A DNA stretch of 10,158 bases from Sediminibacterium ginsengisoli (lineage in GTDB: Bacteria > Bacteroidota > Bacteroidia > Chitinophagales > Chitinophagaceae): positions 1-10,158 of the forward strand of contig CAMAQW010000057.1 of assembly GCA_945860335.1 (NCBI GenBank). The letters run 5' to 3'. The position numbers were made by a program, and so were the translations under genes. This document shows, in pieces, positions 5,897 to 10,158 of this stretch. The notes beneath the pieces were generated by a model that worked only from the letters and a program-made list of their open reading frames with translations, was not told the DNA's origin and searched no databases. Within the stretch, counting starts at the first letter, position 1; each line of letters opens with the position of its first letter.

Positions 5897-7159
5897 ATGG
5901 CAGATCAACTTTATACCATTATTTGGATTGTAGTATCCCTTATTTTAATTGGCTTTTTTGCCGGTTACGAAATCGCTTTTATTAGTGCCAACAGACTTAG
6001 TATTGAGCTCAAAAAAAAGCAAGGACTTAGAAGTGGCATCATACTCTCTAATTTTATGGAGAGCCCGGCAAAATTTATTGGAACTTGTTTAATTGGTCTC
6101 AATATTGTGCTGGTTGTTTATGGACTTTTATTCACTGCTTTTTTAAAAGGAATTGCATGGAATCCATTAGAAGTTGAAAACGAATACCTGAAACTTGTTA
6201 TTGACACCATCATTTCTACATTTGTTGTACTTGTTTTTGGAGAATTTATTCCGAAGGCTATTTTTAAAGCACGCAACGATAAATTAATTGCATTTTTTGC
6301 ACCTGTTGCAGATTTTTTTCATACGCTACTTCAACCCCTTGCTAGTGTTTTTGTTGCTATTGCGCAGTGGATATTGACCTATATTTTTAATGTGCGCGTG
6401 AACAATAAAAATGAAGCTTTTAGTAAAGTGGATCTCGAACATTTTTTTCAGCAAACCAAAGATCAGGACGAAGAAAATCAAGAATTAAATACCGAACTTT
6501 TTGAAAATGCACTAAGCCTTCCACTCGTGAAAATCAGGCAGTGCTTGGTTCCTAGAACAGAGATAGAAGGTGCTGATATCCATACGAGCATTGAAGATTT
6601 AAAACAACAATTTATAAAAACACAGCTGAGTAAACTTGTTATTTATGATGATAGTGTAGATTCTATTTTGGGCTATGTGCATCAAATTGATCTTTTTAAA
6701 AGACCTACAACCATACAAGAAATTTTACATCCCATTATTGCAGTTCCTGAAAGTATGTCGGCCACCGATCTGATCAATAAATTTACCAAAGAGCGTAAAA
6801 GTATTGCTTGGGTAGTAGATGAATTTGGTGGAACCGCGGGTATTGTTACGATGGAAGATGTACTTGAAGAAATTTTTGGTGAAATTAGAGACGAATACGA
6901 CGTAGAAGAATTTGTAGAAAAGCAACTTGCCGCCGACGAATTTATTTTTAGTGGTCGACTAGAATTAGACTACCTCAAAGAAAAATACGAATTGGATTTT
7001 CCTGAAAATGAATCCGAAACACTAAGTGGTTATATCATCAATAAACACGAAGCCATTCCAAAGCAAAAAGCAACCATCATTGTAGACCATTACCAAATTG
7101 ATGTTTTAACGGTAAGCGACACAAGAATTGAGATGGTAAAACTTAAAATCTTGCGATAG
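5897..7159 (+). CDS. CNNM/CorC (HlyC-like) family membrane protein with DUF21, CBS pair and CorC domain
   Basis: The 420-residue protein has the classic order of this family. First comes an N-terminal DUF21 transmembrane domain (about 1-165) with hydrophobic segments near 5-30, 60-82, 98-116 and 130-165. It includes FFAGYEIAFISANR (20-33) and the conserved GEFIPK (115-120). A CBS pair follows at about 212-330 and contains LVPRTEIEG (217-225) and the hallmark DEFGGTAGIVTMEDV (308-322). A C-terminal CorC_HlyC domain spans about 345-420 and includes ETLSGYI (374-380). Family members are linked to magnesium or other cation transport; hemolysin names in databases are historical. Gliding protein GldE of flavobacteria has the same architecture, but nothing here points specifically to gliding. 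In Bacteroidota a gene of this type often lies close to lptC, as it does here with one gene between. Confidence 0.92.
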   Translation: MADQLYTIIWIVVSLILIGFFAGYEIAFISANRLSIELKKKQGLRSGIILSNFMESPAKFIGTCLIGLNIVLVVYGLLFTAFLKGIAWNPLEVENEYLKLVIDTIISTFVVLVFGEFIPKAIFKARNDKLIAFFAPVADFFHTLLQPLASVFVAIAQWILTYIFNVRVNNKNEAFSKVDLEHFFQQTKDQDEENQELNTELFENALSLPLVKIRQCLVPRTEIEGADIHTSIEDLKQQFIKTQLSKLVIYDDSVDSILGYVHQIDLFKRPTTIQEILHPIIAVPESMSATDLINKFTKERKSIAWVVDEFGGTAGIVTMEDVLEEIFGEIRDEYDVEEFVEKQLAADEFIFSGRLELDYLKEKYELDFPENESETLSGYIINKHEAIPKQKATIIVDHYQIDVLTVSDTRIEMVKLKILR

Positions 7160-7194
7160 AAACCCTAACTTTAGCCTCCCAAAAGGTCCCAAAA

Positions 7195-8049
7195 ATGGCA
7201 TTATTTAACAGAAATAGAGGCGAAGAGAAGGCCGAAATGACTTTTATTGACCACCTAGAAGAACTGCGTCAGCATATTATCAGGTCTGTGATTGCTATTT
7301 TGGTGATGGCGGCCATTATATTTATTTACAGAGACTGGGTTTTTGATAATGTCATTACCGGCCCTATCAATCCCGATTTTATTAGCTACCGTTTACTATG
7401 CGACTTTAGTCATTGGGCGCATATGGGTGATGCACTTTGCATGCCTCCCGTAAAAATCAATATGCAAACAACCACATTTGGTGGTCAATTTTTAAGTAGT
7501 ATTTCTTTAGCGCTTATTGGTGGTATACTTATTTCTTTCCCATACATTTTTTGGGAGTTTTGGCGCTTTATAAAGCCTGCATTAAAAGACAAAGAATTAT
7601 CCAATACACGGTTTATTATTTTTTGGGTTTCGTTTTTCTTTTTTACAGGTGCAGCGTTTGGTTATTTTTTACTAGGACCATTTACCTTTAACTTTTTAGG
7701 AAGTTTTACACTTGGTACCAAGGGCGTGCTTGAAACAAGACCTACACTCACCGATTATTTAGACAACTTAACCAATCTCATACTTGGATGCGGTATTGCT
7801 TTTGAGCTTCCAGTTCTTGCTTTTATTCTTACTAAAATTGGACTTATCACACCCATTTATTTAAGAAAAATTCGCAAATATGCAGTTATAGTTATTTTGC
7901 TAGCTGCTGCTATCATTACACCTAGTCCAGATTGGATGAGCCAGCTTATTGTTTTCATTCCATTGTTTACACTCTATGAACTAAGTATTTTAGTGTCTGC
8001 AAGAGTAAGCAAACAAAGAATCAAAGAGGAAGAAGAAGAGTGGAGTTAA
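7195..8049 (+). CDS. tatC: Sec-independent protein translocase subunit TatC
   Basis: TatC is the membrane receptor of the twin-arginine pathway, which exports folded proteins. The 284-residue product has six hydrophobic segments (about 28-46, 98-120, 138-162, 190-215, 228-242 and 247-268). Conserved sites are HLEELR (20-25) at the cytoplasmic N-terminus, FWRFIKPAL (122-130) with Glu134 soon after, Glu204 in AFELPV and Asp246 in ITPSPDW, matching the signal-peptide-binding and essential acidic positions of E. coli TatC. The first periplasmic loop (about 50-97) is longer than in E. coli and carries Cys69 and Cys82. The C-terminus is a charged EEEEEW tail. No tatA or tatB homologue is next to it. 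It lies 35 bases after the CNNM-type gene, with a weak promoter-like TAACTTTA at 7166-7173, and 36 bases before rpiB. Confidence 0.96.
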   Translation: MALFNRNRGEEKAEMTFIDHLEELRQHIIRSVIAILVMAAIIFIYRDWVFDNVITGPINPDFISYRLLCDFSHWAHMGDALCMPPVKINMQTTTFGGQFLSSISLALIGGILISFPYIFWEFWRFIKPALKDKELSNTRFIIFWVSFFFFTGAAFGYFLLGPFTFNFLGSFTLGTKGVLETRPTLTDYLDNLTNLILGCGIAFELPVLAFILTKIGLITPIYLRKIRKYAVIVILLAAAIITPSPDWMSQLIVFIPLFTLYELSILVSARVSKQRIKEEEEEWS

Positions 8050-8085
8050 TCACATATCTTTCATACTAGATAAATACTTTACATT

Positions 8086-8541
8086 ATGAGTTTTGTTTTT
8101 GACGCATCTAAACCTATCGCCATTGGATCGGACCATGCCGGTTTTGAATACAAAGAAGCGATTAAAAAATGGTTGGTGCACAAAGGTTATCAGGTTCAGG
8201 ATTTTGGTACGCCATCTCTAGATTCTGTAGACTACCCCGACTATGCGCATCCAACGGCAGCGAGCGTAGCGAGCGGTGAAAGTACTTTTGGTATTTTAAT
8301 TTGCGGAAGCGCTAATGGTGTTGCCATGACGGCTAATAAGCACCAATCCATTAGGGCTGCACTATGCTGGCAAACAGATGTAGCCGCTCTCACAAGACAA
8401 CACAACGATGCCAATGTTATTTGTATCCCTGCAAGATTTGTTGCATTAGCACTTGCCGAACAAATGATTGAAGTATTTATGGAAACTGCTTTTGAAGGCG
8501 GTAGACATGCGGGTCGTGTTGGAAAAATTTCATGTTCTTAA
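8086..8541 (+). CDS. rpiB: Ribose-5-phosphate isomerase B
   Basis: RpiB interconverts ribose 5-phosphate and ribulose 5-phosphate in the non-oxidative pentose phosphate pathway. The 151-residue product has the RpiB/LacAB Rossmann-like fold: IAIGSDHAGFEYKE (11-24) with the conserved Asp16-His17 pair, DFGT (39-42), DYPDYAH (49-55), the active-site loop ICGSANG (72-78) with catalytic Cys73, TANKH (82-86), IRAAL (89-93) and HNDANVI (106-112) with the phosphate or ring-opening His106. The active-site loop usually reads CGT/SGxG; here the first Gly is Ala76. The C-terminal GGRHAGRVGKI (138-148) is also typical. The gene is 36 bases after tatC and 20 bases before the peptidase gene. A GC-rich 9-bp tandem repeat at 8259-8276 falls in the variable SVASGE turn. 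Confidence 0.95.
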   Translation: MSFVFDASKPIAIGSDHAGFEYKEAIKKWLVHKGYQVQDFGTPSLDSVDYPDYAHPTAASVASGESTFGILICGSANGVAMTANKHQSIRAALCWQTDVAALTRQHNDANVICIPARFVALALAEQMIEVFMETAFEGGRHAGRVGKISCS

Positions 8542-8561
8542 TTAATCAATAAAATCCTCTT

Positions 8562-10109
8562 ATGAAAAAATTGATCTGGATCTTTTTTCCTTTGATGAGT
8601 ACGCTTGCGTTTGCGCAAAAAGCCGATGACCTCACCAAATTTGGAAAAGTAATTACAGTTAATGGTCTAAAAGACAAACTTACTATTTTGGCAAGCGCCG
8701 AAATGGAAGGTCGTGAAACAGCTACTCCTGGACAAAAGCGTGCAGCTGCGTATATCGAAAGTGAATTTAAAAGAATGGGCTTACAGCCAGGGAATGGCGA
8801 TAGCTACCAACAATTGTACCCCGTATACCAAGATGCACTCACTGAAAAGAAATTAGTAGTGAATGGTAAGAACATGGACTGGGATAAAGACTTTAATTTT
8901 TCTATGCAAACCATTGCAAGTGGTAATTTTAATTTTAGCAGCATTGTATTTGCGGGATATGGTATTGTAGATACAGCTAAAGGCATCAATGACTATGCTA
9001 ATCTTGATGTAAAAGGAAAAGTAGTAGTTGTTGTTGAAGGTTCAAGTGCAGGTATGCCTACCATGGGTGCTGGTGGAAGCCGCGCTATGAATGCGAATCC
9101 AGCATCTCCTGCAGCTAAAATGCGTGCAGCAAGTTCAAAAGGTGCCATTGGTTTACTTTTTGTATCTGCCGATTTTCCTAAAAGAATGGCTACCCAAGTT
9201 AAAGGTGGTATGTACCTCAAAAAAAATAATGCACCTGGATTTTTAATGGTGAATATTTCTGCTGCTGTTGCAAGTTCTTTACTAGGTAATACGGCAACTT
9301 TAAGTTTAAGTGATATTGCTGCTACTACCAAAGGTTCTTACAGCTCAGCTTTACAAATTGTTGCCACTAAAACAACTGAAAATTTAGAAAGTAGCAACGT
9401 AATTGGTGTAATTCCTGGTACCGATAAAAAAGACGAGTACTTGTTTTTAACAGGTCACTATGATCACCTAGGTAAAAGAGGTGATGTGATTTACTATGGT
9501 GCTGATGATGATGGTTCTGGTACCGTTGGTGTTATGCAAATGGCAGAAGCTTTTGCAGCTGCTGCTAAAAAAGGAAAGTACCCACGCAGAACAGTTGTAT
9601 TTATGGCTGTAAGTGGAGAAGAAAAGGGCCTATGGGGTTCTGAATATTACTCGGAGCACCCAATTTATCCTATGGATAAAACAACTGCCGATTTAAATAC
9701 TGATATGATTGGTCGCGTAGATACAGAGCGTATGACCGCTGATACCTTAAATTATATTTATGTAATTGGTCATGATAAATTAAGTTCTGAACTACAAAAC
9801 ATCAATGAAACTGCGAATAAAAAATCGGCTAATCTAGTACTTGATTATAAGTTTGATGATCCTAACGATAAGAATAGAATTTACTACCGTAGCGATCATT
9901 ATAATTTTGCGAAAGTAGGTGTGCCTATTTTATTCTTCTACGATGGGATGCTTCAAGCAGACTACCACAAACCTACAGATACCGTAGATAAAATCAATTT
10001 TGAATTGATGCAAAAAAGAACCTTAATGGTATTCTATACTGCTTGCGAAATTGCAAACAGAGATGCGATGTTAAAAAGAGATATTCCTTTAACAATGCCT
10101 GCGCGTTAA
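8562..10109 (+). CDS. Secreted M28-family zinc metallopeptidase with PA domain
   Basis: The 515-residue protein starts with a signal peptide (Lys2, Lys3, hydrophobic core to about 15, likely cut after AFAQ at 19), so it should be periplasmic or secreted. A lead domain (about 30-95) includes LASAEMEGRETATPGQ. A protease-associated domain (about 95-280) includes VFAGYGI (129-135) and VKGKVVVV (150-157). The M28 catalytic domain follows from about 280. All five zinc ligands of the co-catalytic dizinc site are visible: His299 in TGHYDHLG, Asp315 in GADDDGSG, Glu354 in SGEEKGLWGS (Glu353 is the general base), Asp381 in NTDMIGR and His446 in YRSDHYNF. Known relatives are aminopeptidases or glutamyl carboxypeptidase-like enzymes; the specificity cannot be read from sequence. 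It is the last gene of the rightward run and is followed by a strong terminator. Confidence 0.94.
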   Translation: MKKLIWIFFPLMSTLAFAQKADDLTKFGKVITVNGLKDKLTILASAEMEGRETATPGQKRAAAYIESEFKRMGLQPGNGDSYQQLYPVYQDALTEKKLVVNGKNMDWDKDFNFSMQTIASGNFNFSSIVFAGYGIVDTAKGINDYANLDVKGKVVVVVEGSSAGMPTMGAGGSRAMNANPASPAAKMRAASSKGAIGLLFVSADFPKRMATQVKGGMYLKKNNAPGFLMVNISAAVASSLLGNTATLSLSDIAATTKGSYSSALQIVATKTTENLESSNVIGVIPGTDKKDEYLFLTGHYDHLGKRGDVIYYGADDDGSGTVGVMQMAEAFAAAAKKGKYPRRTVVFMAVSGEEKGLWGSEYYSEHPIYPMDKTTADLNTDMIGRVDTERMTADTLNYIYVIGHDKLSSELQNINETANKKSANLVLDYKFDDPNDKNRIYYRSDHYNFAKVGVPILFFYDGMLQADYHKPTDTVDKINFELMQKRTLMVFYTACEIANRDAMLKRDIPLTMPAR

Positions 10110-10130
10110 GCTTTTGAATTTAATATTTTA

Positions 10131-10158
10131 ATGCCTCGGGAAACCGGGGCATTTTTTT
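10131..10158 (+). terminator. Intrinsic terminator with GAAA tetraloop after the M28 peptidase gene
   Basis: ATGCCTCGG (10131-10139) pairs with CCGGGGCAT (10144-10152), giving a 9-bp stem with one G-U wobble closed by the stable GNRA-type loop GAAA (10140-10143). A run of T follows up to 10158, where the window ends. It starts 21 bases after the peptidase stop and should end transcripts of the rightward gene run. Confidence 0.93.

Noticed and set aside
8993..9331. 112-codon open frame antisense to the M28 peptidase
   Set aside because: It lies opposite the Ala/Gly-rich part of the peptidase, whose codons favour long antisense frames; no domain or promoter was seen.
1..10158. A new defence, mobile or biosynthetic system
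   Set aside because: No integrase, transposase, repeat array, nuclease, toxin-antitoxin pair or biosynthetic core enzyme was seen. Nearly all genes belong to known housekeeping or envelope families.

Overview
The window looks like a piece of a Bacteroidota chromosome, most likely from a Chitinophagaceae-type organism. The reasons are moderate-to-low GC, signal peptides ending in AQ, Bacteroidota-type promoter boxes (TAnnTTTG), little use of Shine-Dalgarno sequences, a type III pantothenate kinase next to an outer-membrane barrel gene and a lipoprotein-type LptC, and a TatC with the long first periplasmic loop typical of this phylum. The genus assignment is inference. No RNA genes, insertion sequences, CRISPR arrays or prophage signs were seen. 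Coding density is very high and no gene-free stretch exceeds about 105 bases.

Left part (1-2094), read leftward: a compact three-gene operon made of an unusual GT2-like glycosyltransferase (2094 to 1222), a MeaB/ArgK-family P-loop GTPase (1216 to 314) and the first 100 codons of a classical GT2 glycosyltransferase (302 to 1, cut by the window edge). Spacings are 5 and 11 bases.

Middle (2095-2196): a 102-base divergent promoter region. The leftward promoter sits so close to its ATG that the transcript may be leaderless. The rightward one drives coaX.

Right part (2197-10109), read rightward: eight closely spaced genes. These are coaX (pantothenate kinase III, CoA synthesis), an outer-membrane beta-barrel protein of unknown function, lptC (LPS export), an aldo/keto reductase, a CNNM/CorC-type membrane protein with CBS domains, tatC (twin-arginine protein export), rpiB (ribose-5-phosphate isomerase B) and a secreted M28 zinc metallopeptidase. 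The first three overlap one another, which suggests translational coupling, and the run ends in a strong intrinsic terminator at 10131-10158. The cluster is mainly envelope biogenesis and protein export mixed with core metabolism.

I did not find a convincing new multi-gene system; this is mostly a housekeeping region. The points most worth a second look are a terminator-like hairpin inside the lptC signal-peptide codons, replacement of two conserved acidic residues in CoaX, the unexplained barrel protein locked between coaX and lptC, and the placement of meaB between two glycosyltransferases.
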